The notes below the pieces were generated by a model. It did not search any database. It saw only the letters and a program-made list of their open reading frames with translations, and had not been told where the DNA came from. From Melastoma dodecandrum (Eukaryota; Streptophyta; Magnoliopsida; Myrtales; Melastomataceae): a stretch of DNA of 64,000 nucleotides. The stretch is taken from NCBI GenBank assembly GCA_029817715.1, contig JARUPY010000455.1:315001-379000 (forward strand), in the 5' to 3' direction. A program made the translations under genes and the position numbers. This document shows, one piece after another, positions 46,390 to 57,285 of this stretch (within the stretch, counting starts at the first letter, position 1; each line of letters opens with the position of its first letter).

Positions 46390-48628
46390 CGGTGCTCATC
46401 CATGATGGGACTTGTGGAGGCTGACCAAACCCCCATCAATCAATTGTGCCAAACATAAAAAAAAGTCGTATCACTTTTATATGTATATGGCAACAAAAAC
46501 CCTTTTGCATTTGATGATATATTACTGGCCAATGGGAGGAGGGAGGAAGAAGAAGAAGAAGAAGAATAAAATAATTCGCGAGATTAAGTTCATGTTTTGG
46601 CGCTAGATTCATTGCATGCAGAACTATTGTAATCATCAGAGGTTTAATTTTTTTTCCACCAAAACCCTTGGGGGGTCATAATACTATTTCAACTTGGGTT
46701 CTGAATCTTGTGCGGATTTGAAGATATTAAAAAAGGAAAAAGTCAAACAATATTATAATGATCAGACCAACAAACAACCTTGGTAGTCGTATAGTAACCA
46801 AAGAAAGGCTCAGATGCGGGCAAGTTATTCGACCAGGGCGTCGACTTCTTTTGACGGGAGAAGTTTGCCAGAGCATGCTTTACGGTGTGCATGGCAACTG
46901 CATGACCCATGACGAATCCTTGAGCGAACTTTGTGAGGGAGACTCGAACAATTGTGTCGTTGTGAGCAGCAACAGAAAGGGAACTTCATTTTATGGCCGA
47001 CGGAAGCTGCAAGGCGTCGAAGGCGTGTCAAAGGTCGGTTACGGCTAGTAGAGACTCTTCTTACATACAACCCTTGAGTAGAAGCCACTGGTGGATTCGA
47101 AAGGGTGAAGACAACTATTTGTTTGCTCTTGCATAATGTAAACTTGTAAATAAGCATGAACGTGTATACACTATGATCTAAATAAGAGTGTTGTAAAGAA
47201 GCATGAGCAAGCCATTTATAAGATCTAGCTTGAAAAAGTTTGTCAGGAATCCTTGTATTTTGCTTGTATGTCTTGAGAGTGTACACGAGAGAGCACATAG
47301 GCAACAACCGTGAGCAGGTGTAGGCATGATCGCTGGAAATTCTGAGTGCGAGGCGGCAGTCGTGCTGCCGGAGGAGTAATGACACCCATCATCAAAATTG
47401 AAAAATTTTCTGAGTTTATTGCTTTCCTTGGGAAAGTTGGTATCAAGAAAGAAAAAATTCAACCCAAAGATTTAATAAAGGATCGGATCTCGTTATTAAA
47501 TAAATGATTATATCGAATCCAAAATTTCTTGATACGAACATATATCCGAGTGATTCATTTTATATCTTTTTTTTTCCTCTAATTTCGAGAAAGAGACGAC
47601 TGGAGTATGATCATACCAGCACTAATTAACCTTAGAAACGTATATAGTAAGATGAGATTGAGGGACAATTCAAAGAAAGGACAAAAGGTCAAAACCCCCC
47701 ATCATCATCATCGTCTTCTTCTTCTTCCTCCTCTTTTTTTTTTCTGTGTGTCAAAGTGGATGATATGTTGTATAGAAAGCAAACAAAACCTTAATATAGT
47801 CCGGACCTGTGTCGGACCTCCAACTTTTCGATTTCTCCATCCCATGTAGCAGCAGCCTCTATAATAAACATATCCTTTTATTTATAGTCAAAATCCTAAA
47901 ATAAAGAGGTTTCAATATTATTTCCATTTTTTTTAGTCCACGAATAAAAACTATTTAGTAAGGCCGAGTTTAGCGTGGATCAATATGAAAATAAATTATA
48001 TAACACAAACTAAATCATAACCAAAATACAAATCTGTCTACGATTATATTGGCCAAAATTAATATAAAAACAGGAATTTATGACAAAATTATATAAACAT
48101 AGGAAGTTAATGCATATTTTACCTATTTATCAGCTTAAGATTGTTATAGTTTAAATTAATAATTTAAAAAAAAAAAAGATAACTGATCCGGTTTGGTTTA
48201 ATTTTTTTTTTAAAAAAAAAGAGAAGAAAACGGGATTCTTTTTTCAAGTTTGAAAGACGAGATTAAAAACAGAATTATTTAATACCAACTATATCAACGA
48301 TTTTAGAAAAATTGACGTGGAGGATTGATTATAAGTGATAATAAAATCAAATAAAAATATTTTTGTAGGATTTAAATAATTGGGAGTTATTATTTATAAA
48401 AATAAAAAAGATGAAATCCACGTACAAAACACAAACAGCGCATCTTTTGTCTTGGCGCCCAATCTAACAAGAGAATAATGATTGAGATACTCTCGGCCGA
48501 CTCCAACCCATATTCTACGCAAAACCCGTAACAGAAATCTTCAAACTCTTTTGCTACCCACAAAAACTCTCTCGTCTCACCCTCGGGGACTGACTCTCTC
48601 ATTCTCGTCTCCTTACCTTCTTTCCCCC
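46390..48628. other. Intergenic, A/T-rich
   Basis: More than 2 kb of A/T-rich DNA without a gene that I can name. A minus-strand frame of 186 codons (46825-47385) has no family similarity that I recognise. The segment 47880-48400 is especially A/T-rich with poly-A and poly-T runs. Confidence 0.5.
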
Positions 48629-49525
48629 ATGAACGGCCGCGACGCCGACTTACCTCCCCCCATGAACGGGGACGCCGACTTCGGAAGAAAGCGTAAGAAC
48701 CGCCTCCTCAACGCCCTCAATGCCCGTGGCGGCGGCGACGATTGCGAACCTGACCCGGATGATGAACTCACTAACTTATCCCTCTCCCACCGCATTTCGC
48801 GCCAGCGCCTCCCTTCCCAAGCCCCACCCCCTCTATCACTCCACGCCTCCCTCGAACTCTACTCTCTCCAGCCCCAGCCCCAGCCCCAGCCCCAGCAGGT
48901 CGCTGTCCTTGAAGTGAATCCAGTCCCCAGCACCGTTCCCCCCGTGGCTCCCCAAGTTGTGGCAGCGGCAGCAGCAGCAGCAGCAGCCACAGGGGGCCGT
49001 GGTCGGAGGAGGGCTGCGAATAACTCCGCGGCACAGAACAGGACCATCGTGCCACCGTACCCGTGGGCAACCGACCGGCGAGCAACGGTTCACAGCTACG
49101 AGTCGCTGTTGTCGAGGAGGATACTGGTTATAGAGGGGACGGTGCAGTGCAAGAAGTGCGAGAAGTCATTCGAGATCGAGTACGACCTGAAGGAGAAGTT
49201 TCTGGAGATCGGGAGGTACATCGCCGATAACAAGGCGTCCATGAGGGACAGGGCCCCCGCGGTGTGGATGAACCCTGTGCTACCTCGGTGCAAGTTGTGC
49301 AACCAGGACAACAGCGCGAAGCCGGTTTTCCCTCAGGATAAGGACGGGATAAACTGGCTGTTCCTGCTGCTGGGGCAGATGATCGGGTGCTGCACCCTCG
49401 ACCAGCTCAAGTACTTCTGCGAGCACACGAAGAACCACCGCACAGGCGCCAAGGACAGGATTGTGTACTATACCTATCTGGGTCTGTGCAAGCAGCTCGA
49501 CCCCACGGGTCCCTTCGATCCATGA
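48629..49525 (+). CDS. DUF7086 plant protein with paired CxxC motifs
   Basis: Single exon, 298 residues from the ATG at 48629 (MNGRDADLPPPMNGDADFG). The upstream frame opens at a TTG and is not needed. The N-terminal half is low complexity: a basic stretch FGRKRKNRLLNAL, then Pro/Gln repeats (about 90-97) and a poly-Ala run (about 112-120). The C-terminal DUF7086-type domain starts near TIVPPYPWATDRRATVHSYE. It contains CKKCEKSFEIEYDLKEKF (C174, C177), then CKLCNQ (C221, C224) and a conserved end GAKDRIVYYTYLGLCKQLDP. The two CxxC pairs could bind one zinc ion. The basic N-terminus suggests a nuclear location. Function is not known. Codon use is GC-rich relative to the surrounding intergenic DNA. 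Confidence 0.85.
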   Translation: MNGRDADLPPPMNGDADFGRKRKNRLLNALNARGGGDDCEPDPDDELTNLSLSHRISRQRLPSQAPPPLSLHASLELYSLQPQPQPQPQQVAVLEVNPVPSTVPPVAPQVVAAAAAAAAATGGRGRRRAANNSAAQNRTIVPPYPWATDRRATVHSYESLLSRRILVIEGTVQCKKCEKSFEIEYDLKEKFLEIGRYIADNKASMRDRAPAVWMNPVLPRCKLCNQDNSAKPVFPQDKDGINWLFLLLGQMIGCCTLDQLKYFCEHTKNHRTGAKDRIVYYTYLGLCKQLDPTGPFDP

Positions 49526-50245
49526 CACTCCTTCAGTCCGACTTATGGGTTTTTGTAAGTAGGATTGATCAATGCCTCCTTCCGGTCGGGGTGGCTTCGA
49601 TTGAATAAAACTTTTTGTATTCTTTTCACCAGGTCTTCTTCGTCCGTTACTTTTCCATGGAGAGTCGCGGTTGACGTCGGCGGGTCCAAATTAGTTCGCA
49701 TGAAATCCGGATGCAAAATAACAAACTTTATATTTGTCGATAAGAATTCGGACAGCGGACGGACGGACGGACTCGAGAAGTAAAACAAAAGAGGCCGAAC
49801 CAACTTATGTAAAGCCCACATATAAGTGGGGCTGGGGGGTGAGGCTGAGGTTGCAATGATGTTGGGTTGGTTATTCACCCAAGACCGGACCAACCCCATT
49901 TTTATATCGATGCAAATCAGTCGTAGTTATTGGGCCTAACACTAAAAACGGGCCGGGACCTATCCATGCATGAGTCATAACACAACGACTTTTTAATCAT
50001 CAATCCTCTCTCTGATCACATGATCAAAATAAGTGGATTCTTCTTACGATAGTCCGTCCCTAATATCATCATCCATCGACCATCAGAAAGAACCAATAAA
50101 CACAAGCTGGGATTTGGAATTTTCGGAGTGATAATAGTCTTCATGAGTTTTCCTCCTTTTCGTTCACTCTGTTTAGTCAAAACCACGTGCTGCTGAATTC
50201 TAGCACCTTTCTTGGAATATTCATCAAGATGTATCTCATCCTTCC
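49526..50245. other. Intergenic
   Basis: Contains the DUF7086 gene 3' UTR. Frames on either strand are not recognisable. Confidence 0.45.
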
Positions 50246-50324
50246 GGCCCAATATAATGATGGGCCATTAATGGGCCTTAGATCCAATGTCAGTGTGGGA
50301 AATCTACAACTTCTCTTTCGGCCC
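50246..50324 (+). promoter_or_regulatory. Site II (TGGGCY) cluster before HVA22k
   Basis: GGCCCA occurs at 50246-50251, TGGGCC at 50261-50266 and 50272-50277, and GGCCCA again near 50319, all within 210 bases of the ATG at 50451. This is a typical housekeeping promoter arrangement in plants. Confidence 0.55.
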
Positions 50325-50450
50325 ATATTGCTCCAATTCCAGTTCGTCGTTTCGTAGGCCAAGTTGGGGATCTTTTCACGACACTCTCCCCGCCCTTCCC
50401 TCCCCTGCTCAACTGCTCTTCCGTCCGCCTTCGCCGGAATCCAGACTCCG

Positions 50451-52198
50451 ATGGCTCTCGCCGGCGAGGTCAGTCTCACTAGTGATCGGTTCTGATACTG
50501 CTTCTACGGCAGGAACCTCTGGCGCCGCGTTCCATCGTGATATTTTTGGGGGTTTCATAGGGACTGCAATGAAACCCCGTTGATTGTAGTAGGGATCTGT
50601 TGTGATTCAATTAAATTCCCGCCTTTGATTGTGTTGGATGTTATCCGGATGCTTTATTGTTTTGGAGAGGGGTGGTTGATTGGGATTGTTGCTGTTTCAC
50701 GAGTCGGTTCCTTCTTTTTATGATGATTTTGGCGCAGGTCGGGTTGCAGTTGCTTCTCTGCCCGCTTAGTTCCAACATCGTTGTCCGGACCGCCTGGTGA
50801 GTTTTGTTTTTTTTGAGCCTGTTGAGAAATTTATATGCTCGGCATTGTTAGGGTTATCCCCCGTTTTCCCTCATCTGTAATAAGATGGGACTGTAATTTG
50901 CAGTTGCTCAGTGGGTATAGTTTTGCCCGTTTACTCCACATTTAAAGCTATTGAAGGCGGAGATGAGAGGGAACAAAAGAGATGGCTACTATATTGGGCT
51001 GGTAGGTGGCTCTCAGTATATTTCCTTGCTTATGGGAGCTCAAATTGGGTGAAAATGTTCACTATTCTGGTCTATCATGTAGTCATTCCATTGGTGATCA
51101 TTGATTTGCAGCATACGGAAGCTTTAGTTTGATGGAAGTGCTCACTGACAAACTCTTATTCTGGTATGCCCTAACTTCAAAGTGCTTCCTATATCTTGAC
51201 ATATTGAACCTTATTGGTGGTTTATAGTCATCCGTTTCACCTGCTTATTTCATGCCTCCAATGGATTTTATTTCTTCTCCTTTGGACAGGTTTCCTGCTT
51301 ATTATTACATGAAATTTGCATTCCTGGTTTGGCTACAACTTCCATCAGTAGAGGTAATTTTTTTATCTCATTTACACTTGACCTTTGTGCTCCCTTTTGC
51401 TATATTATTACATGGACGAAGAGAATAATTGCTCTGTGCGTGATCGTTGATAGCTTAGTGTTTGGGCTTCCTTTTTCTGTATCCACTTTGTGGATGATCT
51501 GTGCGATGGCCACTCTTTTCTCCTCATTTTAACCACAGAACAATCTAGGTTTGTCGTCCTGTCTAAATTCTTTCTCCGTTGCCATTGCAGGGTGCCAAGC
51601 ATCTGTATTCACAATATCTGCGTCCTCTCTTGCTGAACCATCAAACAAGGCTTGATCAAATTGTTGAATTCGTATACGGTGAAATGGTAAGGATGCCTAT
51701 CTTCTGGTGTGAAATTGAGGATAACTTTATCAGAGTCGATGAGTTTAATCAATCTACTATAAGGAGGTTCTTTCTGCTTAAACCGTGGTTGGCATTGAAG
51801 CAATCTTGATTTTTCTCCTGAAATGGCAGACCAAATTTGTCCACGCACACCAATCTGAGTTTATGCTTGCAAGAAAAGTTTTCACCGGTGCTTTGGCATC
51901 AGGTATATCCTCCAACAGAACCCAAACACTGAGATCCTCTTTAGTCTGACATAATAAATTGTTATGCTGTTACTGACCTCAATCCGAGCTCAATTTTCTT
52001 TTGATCTCTATTATATATACATAATGGCTTGGAGAGGGTTTTCTTTTCCTTGGCATCTAATGTTAGTAAGTTTTCCTCTTGTTAACAGCTAGACAGATGC
52101 TACACGACTCTACCGGGCCGACTCAGTCGCAAGTGAACAGGGCCATCGAGGGACCCGATAATCAAACAGGAGATTCGCGCCAGGAGCATGAAGATTGA
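50451..52198 (+). CDS. HVA22K: HVA22-like protein k (TB2/DP1/REEP family)
   Basis: Endoplasmic-reticulum membrane-shaping protein of the TB2/DP1/REEP family; HVA22 was first known as an ABA- and stress-induced gene. Eight exons: 50451-50468, 50738-50796, 50904-51001, 51112-51163, 51290-51353, 51591-51686, 51830-51902 and 52089-52198, giving 189 residues in frame. Exon 1 encodes only MALAGE. Key blocks are VGLQLLLCPLSSNIVVRTAC, CSVGIVLPVYSTFKAIE, RWLLYWAAYGSFSLMEVLTD, FPAYYYMKFAFLVWLQLPSV and GAKHLYSQYLRPLLLNHQTR, the TB2/DP1 core with its hairpin membrane segments. The AAYGSFSLMEV form and the long tail after the domain fit subtype k and not the shorter HVA22a-e. The tail (VHAHQSEFMLARKVFTGALA) is likely to be helical and cytosolic. 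Confidence 0.93.
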
Positions 52199-53145
52199 AG
52201 ACGTCTCTACAGAAGTCCTTGCAGATATCTTAACTGGATTAAAGCTTTTCATATAGAGAAGTATAATTAGCCTCCTAAGCATATAGGCATGGAGGTGGAG
52301 GTTTGATTAGAAGTCGTAATTAGGGGGATGCGCCCCTGATGGGATCTGTGATTAGTATAAAAAGCTGCTTCTCTGAACATGCGGTGTTGTGTACAGTGAC
52401 AAAGTCAATATGTTTCATTCCCGGGATGGTGTTAACGCCGTGCTTTTAAGGAGATGGTGAATATTTTAGTTTGATATGAAGGGGAGGATCAACATTCATG
52501 GTTGGGATTATTAACACCCCCCCTGTGGAATTACTTACTTACTTGTAACTCATTTTTCGGTGGGATCTTTGTGGAGTTAGGCTGGACAAGTGAAGCTTCT
52601 CTGGGGTCAAAAACAGAGACTTTTACAACATCAAGTTGGGCATCTTCGTCCTCTCCCTTCCATCTCCTGTACTTCTCCATGACACTCCCTTTTTTCTTCC
52701 CCTGAATTTCCCTAGACCCTACCAGCCTATGATGAATATGAAGGGCAACGGCCTGCAATCCCCCAGCTGGCCAATGTTCCTTGCTGCGATCGCGCGTGTT
52801 GGTTTTCCTGTTTCCCAATGGACTCTTCTCTGGCTCCTTTGCTACTTCTTATTCTACCCACAACATTCGACTCTTCAAATTCGTATGATTCTCGTTTTCT
52901 TTTTAATTCAAGTGCTGGTCAGTGGTTCATTGGAATGTAAACTGGCGACGGCGTTGAGGTTGTCCGTAAAGCTTTGTCGGATTTCATTTTGCCTTTCCGG
53001 GAGCTTGCAGAATTCCCATTTTGAGTCTATTATGTTTTGACTGTGAATTTATATTTCAGTCTTCCATTGAACAGTAATTACTCACTCGCACTGGCTGCCC
53101 TCTGTTCAGTTGACAGTACAATAATTTCTGATTATCATTTATTAG
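52199..53145. other. Intergenic downstream of HVA22k
   Basis: The 3' UTR of HVA22k, then sequence with no recognisable coding signal. A 134-codon plus-strand frame (52636-53040) is hydrophobic but unlike any family I know. Confidence 0.4.
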
Positions 53146-53370
53146 GCCGCCATATCCATCTGCGAGTCCTCTGAACGGTTGAACAAGTTGAAGTCGGAGT
53201 ACGTCTCGGTTTTGCAGAACAATGCCGAGCTGAGGAAGGAGATCTGGGATCTGACTGAAAAGCTACAAGTCGCCAGGCAAACGATGGACTTCTATTTATT
53301 CGTGGACAGCAAGGTCCTCTTCAAGATAGAGAGGAAGGACCCCTCCCCGCGAAAGCTAAGGCCGGTGTGA
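53146..53370 (+). other. Leucine-zipper-like coding remnant, possibly from an HD-Zip gene
   Basis: After a TTTATTAG acceptor the frame reads SERLNKLKSEYVSVLQNNAE and [17 protein letters not shown]. Leu/Val residues sit every seven positions, so this is a short coiled coil. The order KLKSEY..L...LR.EI..LTEKL resembles the zipper that follows the homeodomain in class I HD-Zip proteins. No homeodomain was found upstream in any frame. In Arabidopsis an HD-Zip gene (HB40) lies between the HVA22k and quinone-reductase orthologues, which is suggestive only. It may instead be chance or another gene's exon. Confidence 0.25.
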
Positions 53371-54009
53371 TCATTACAGTGAATTACCACACGGACAAGC
53401 TTCCACGAGCGAAGGCGGTTGTACAGTTCTACGTTGACAGTAAACAAGACGCACTCGATCCCTTCCCCGACGGCTCAGATTGGTAATGCCTTGGGAGATC
53501 AGAGCTTTGTTACTACAGAAAGTGTTTCCAAGTGTAATGAAATCGATCCCCTGGTAGGTTTAATTTGTAGCATTTTGGCCTTGTTTTCATAAATAAGAGA
53601 TTGCTGCCAATCATGGGTCTGAATCCAACCGCTGCTCTTTCCCGGAATACCTTTTTCTCTTTCTGCCGTGTGGAAGCAGGCCACGTGTAAGCCGACGGTA
53701 GACAGAAGAAAACTAACGATGTGTGCTTCTGCCCGGCGTGGACAGTCAACCCCCCACTCTGTAATAACACCAGTTCAAGCAAAAACAAAAAAAAAAATAA
53801 GAAAAGAAAATTATCCCCCATCGGGTTCGGATTTGCCACTGCCAGCGATGAAATCCAAGAGTTCAGCGAGTCAGTGCTAGCGAAATCAACGACAGCCCAT
53901 CATTCCCCTTCTCATCTCGCTTCGGTTGCGGAACCCAGTTTCCCAGATTCGACAGAGGATCGTTGATTTTGAGGTAAGTCTGATTTTTTTTTTCCGGAAG
54001 AGAGCGCTG

Positions 54010-54877
54010 ATGGGGAAAGGAGGGGGATGTGTCCCCAGCAAGAAGAGGTTGGCAGAGCCAGCACCTGATCTTCCTCCAGACCCGGTTCCGGATTCCAGTG
54101 TCCTTGCCCAAGAACAGAGCTTTTCGACGAACTGGACGGCATCTGTTGATCGAGTCGACCCCTCGCAGAATTCGATGTCGACGGCGAAGAAACTGAAGAT
54201 ATTCATCGTTTTCTACTCCATGTACGGGCACGTGGAGATGCTCGCCAGGAGGATCAAGAAAGGGGTGGACTCGATCGAGGGAGTTGAGGGGTTCCTGTTC
54301 AGGGTGCCCGAGACTTTGCCAGGGGATGTCCTGGAGCAGATGATGGTGCCCATGAAGGAAGGTGATGTTGGGGTCATAAGCGCGGAAGAGTTGACAGACG
54401 CCGACGGGTTGTTGTTCGGGTTCCCTACGAGGTATGGGTGTATGGCAGCTCAGATGAAGGCATTTTTCGATGCAACTGGCGGGTTGTGGAAGGAGCAGAG
54501 ACTTGCAGGAATTCCCGCCGGATTTTTCGTGAGCACGGGAACTCAGGGAGGCGGCCAGGAGACGACAGCGTGAGTTTCGCCATTCTTGTGCTCTGTTAGT
54601 ACAGTTTGCCTAGACTGAAACATGTTTGTCTGAATTTCTCTTCAGCTGGACTGCAATTACTCAGTTAGCTCACCACGGCATGCTCTACGTCCCAATTGGG
54701 TATACTTTTGGAGCCGGGATGTTCAAGATGGATACATTGCGTGGTGGTTCGCCATACGGTGCCGGTGTTTTCTCCGGTGATGGCTCCAGGCAGCCTAGCT
54801 CGACAGAGCTTGCCCTCGCCGAGCATCAAGGAAGGTACATGGCGTCCATCGTCAAGAGATTTGCACGACCTGCTTAG
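54010..54877 (+). CDS. WrbA/FQR1-type NAD(P)H:quinone oxidoreductase
   Basis: Flavodoxin-fold enzyme that reduces quinones by two electrons using NAD(P)H and FMN, limiting semiquinone radicals. Exons 54010-54569 and 54646-54877 give 263 residues. The N-terminus MGKGGGCVPSKKR has Gly2 and Cys for N-myristoylation and palmitoylation, so plasma-membrane attachment is likely; a variable linker follows to about 65. The flavodoxin domain starts KIFIVFYSMYGHVEMLARRI (FMN phosphate loop). It continues with GFPTRYGCMAAQMKAFFDAT and GIPAGFFVSTGTQGGGQETT, then HHGMLYVPIGYTFGAGMF and GGSPYGAGVFSGDGSRQP. These are all hallmarks of the family. The extended N-terminus is that of the At4g36750 subtype. It lies downstream of HVA22k in the same orientation, as in Arabidopsis. 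Confidence 0.94.
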
Positions 54878-55315
54878 ACCTGTAATTGTATCACAATTAC
54901 TGTTCTTGTTCTTCCTGTTTGTATTAGATTTATTGATCTGGAAATGGATCCTTCTCTTTTTGCATCTCCAACAGTAATGAACAAAATGGCAATAGCTTGC
55001 ATCAGTGTTGTTGGAAATCCTAGTACAACCTGCAAATTCGAGATGACCAAGGTTCACCTGGAAGGTTGAAGACAGACAGTGCTAAAGTTTAGAGAGATTA
55101 TCCATGGCCTTACAACAAGAAAGATTTGATGAATGACATTATCCGTGAACAGAAGTTACAATTTTGCTTCAGAATCTATTTTCTTCAACTTGATACAGGA
55201 AACTTAGATCCTGGAAGCTTACAACACAACAACAATCTGGGACGAGATTTACAACCTTCAAATGCCAAACCTTCACCCCTGAGACCGGTGAACCACAACC
55301 AGCCCGGTGGATTGA
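54878..55315. other. Intergenic, 3' region of quinone reductase
   Basis: 3' UTR and spacer before the pseudogene on the other strand. No feature recognised. Confidence 0.45.
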
Positions 55316-56133
55316 CTAAATACACCTCGGGAAGAAGGTGTTACCCACGTAACCACCGGCCATTGCCTGCCTTACGTTCGATTCGAACAATCGGGGATTA
55401 TCCCTCAAGACAGCAGCTGCATCGTGGTTTAAGGGATCCTCATAATTGGGTTCCTGCAGAAAATTTAAGGTTATTCACACTTCAGCAACAACTTTTGTTC
55501 TGTATGGCCGAAAATAGACTGAATATCAGATTTCCTCCCACCGTGAACAGGTGAAATAACCCGTAAATGACGGTGTTTACGTTCAACATAGATTTCCAGT
55601 CTTATCTGAGAATGTTCAGGCAAACATTCCCTTCCAAGTTTATGTTATTCGCTTTTGGAGCTTCGTGTGGATAAATTGGGGACACTTGAAAGGTGAAGAT
55701 GAAAGTACCCCTCTGTGGAAAAAAATTCAGGAAGATAATTAATGCCAACTCATATCAGCTCAATACTCTCCTTGCAAGGGCAATTGGCTGGCTTAGCCTT
55801 CTTAACCAGAATGAAAATGATGGGTATCAAAATGGTCAACAGAAGTAAGGTAGCGGCTGAAGTACAAGTCATTGCAGGTCACAACTCGAGGAGGCTGCCA
55901 AAGTGATACATCCTAAGTGGTAGCAGGCTCACTTTAACATTTTTTTTTCTCATGTCGTTGCTCCTTGCAGGAAATTAACATAGATGAATGGGAAAAAAAA
56001 ACTAATAACTTACGAGTAGAAGCCTTCTTCAGGGCGTATTGTAACCAGCGCTTTGCTTCTTTCCAGGGGTTTTCCCATTAGCATTCTCTGCTAATTCCTT
56101 CTGTTTTGCCTTCACTTTGAATAGATTGATCAT
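55316..56133 (-). pseudogene. UBC12/RCE1 (NEDD8-conjugating E2) pseudogene
   Basis: An intact UBC12 transfers NEDD8/RUB from AXR1-ECR1 to cullins. Reading leftwards: MINLFKVKAKQKELAENANG and KTPGKKQSAG (56133-about 56044) is the UBC12 N-terminus. It joins directly, out of frame, to VTIRPEEGFYS (to 56013), so the exon carrying ELRLHKDISEL to the NFE region is deleted. After an intron come [11 protein letters not shown] and IYPHEAPK (about 55711-55656), then a gap of about nine codons where VKCKTKVYHP is expected. [14 protein letters not shown] keeps the catalytic Cys, but the next codon is TAA (55604-55602) in place of Glu. DWKSMLNVNTVIYG and LFHLFT follow, then an intron and [20 protein letters not shown], ending ..[17 protein letters not shown] (55462-55316). 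Introns are kept, so it is a decayed duplicate. RCE1 also lies near HVA22k and the quinone reductase in Arabidopsis. Confidence 0.85.
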
Positions 56134-57285
56134 ATTCTCAGGAGTTACCACACCTTATACAGAAGGAACCTGTCTACAACAGTAATCCAGAGACAACTTC
56201 ATTAGGATGCAGAACAGTAGAAAAATGCCTCGACAAAAGCAGAGCTAATTAACATCCCCTCCCCCCCCCCCCCAACAAATCATGTCACTGGCCTGGCATC
56301 GTCCTTCAAACTATCAAGCCCTAAATCCTTCATCCGAAACAAACATTCGGAAAAAAATCCAAGGATTGGACGGATAACCGAACAAAACCCCGCATAATTT
56401 TCACAGATAAAACACTCCTCCAGCATAGAGATTCGGTACAATCCATCCTCTTCCCCCAATCACGGCACCGAATCCTAATACTAAATCCGATGAGAGTCAT
56501 TTCCGCATCACAAACTGATCGACAACAATTAAAAAACAAGCGACGCCACATAAGGAAAACAAGAACTAAGCTAAACCCTACCTACGTCAAACAACAATGA
56601 AATGAAACAACTTAAAAATCACTCAATCTGCAGCCCCAATCATCCTTCCATCCGCCGACAAGATCCAACAATCAAAGAAGATGACAAAAGAAGAATCAAG
56701 CTGGATGAAAAGGATCGGCGAATTAAAGGGAAAGCGGGGAGGAGATGATAATCGAACATTATCCAGGATGGGGCAGTATATAGCCCACGACTTGGAAAAC
56801 CTAAGTTCCGACAATGTCATGCGTAGTGTGGGTTCTATGACCAGAGTAGAAACGGTGAAACCCTGCGTTGAGGAGATGAAAATGCGGTCCGACGGCATTG
56901 GTGTGACAGTGAACAATCTGGAGGAACACGGTCTGCTCTGCCTCGGCTTCTCAGATATCCATAGAGAGCACGGTCATAGAGATATCCAAGACGGATTGAA
57001 GAAGCTGAATTCGCTCCGATTGAAGTTATGGATTCACGAACTGGATCTTGTCCGGATTTGATGGGGATTTAGTGATCTGCACGTAATCTTCAATAAGTTC
57101 ACCTAAACCTTCATCTTGACGTGAACCCGACGAAGGTTAAGACATAAAGGTCGAAGATACACTATATTTTGATTTATTTATTATTCATGCAAAGATAACC
57201 TGTTCCTTTTAAAAAGGGTTTAAGGAACAAAGAATGTACGGAGTTGGGGATGTCCGGAAATCATTGAGATGCAGATCTTGGATTC
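56134..57285. other. Intergenic between UBC12 pseudogene and MATE gene
   Basis: The former UBC12 promoter and leader (TAAACCCTACC near 56572), a C14 run near 56258-56272, and a plus-strand frame (56681-57061) without recognisable content. No gene named. Confidence 0.45.

Noticed and set aside
46825..47385. 186-codon minus-strand ORF
   Set aside because: The sequence resembles no family in any of the three frames, and its composition is not typical of the neighbouring genes.
55126..55554. 142-codon plus-strand ORF
   Set aside because: It is antisense to the last exons of the UBC12 pseudogene and has no similarity of its own.
55750..55872. 40-codon minus-strand ORF with one strong membrane segment
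   Set aside because: It lies inside an intron of the UBC12 pseudogene, and no family was recognised; hydrophobic frames of this length arise easily in T-rich introns.
56681..57061. 126-codon plus-strand ORF and its antisense frame
   Set aside because: Neither strand gives a recognisable protein; left as intergenic.
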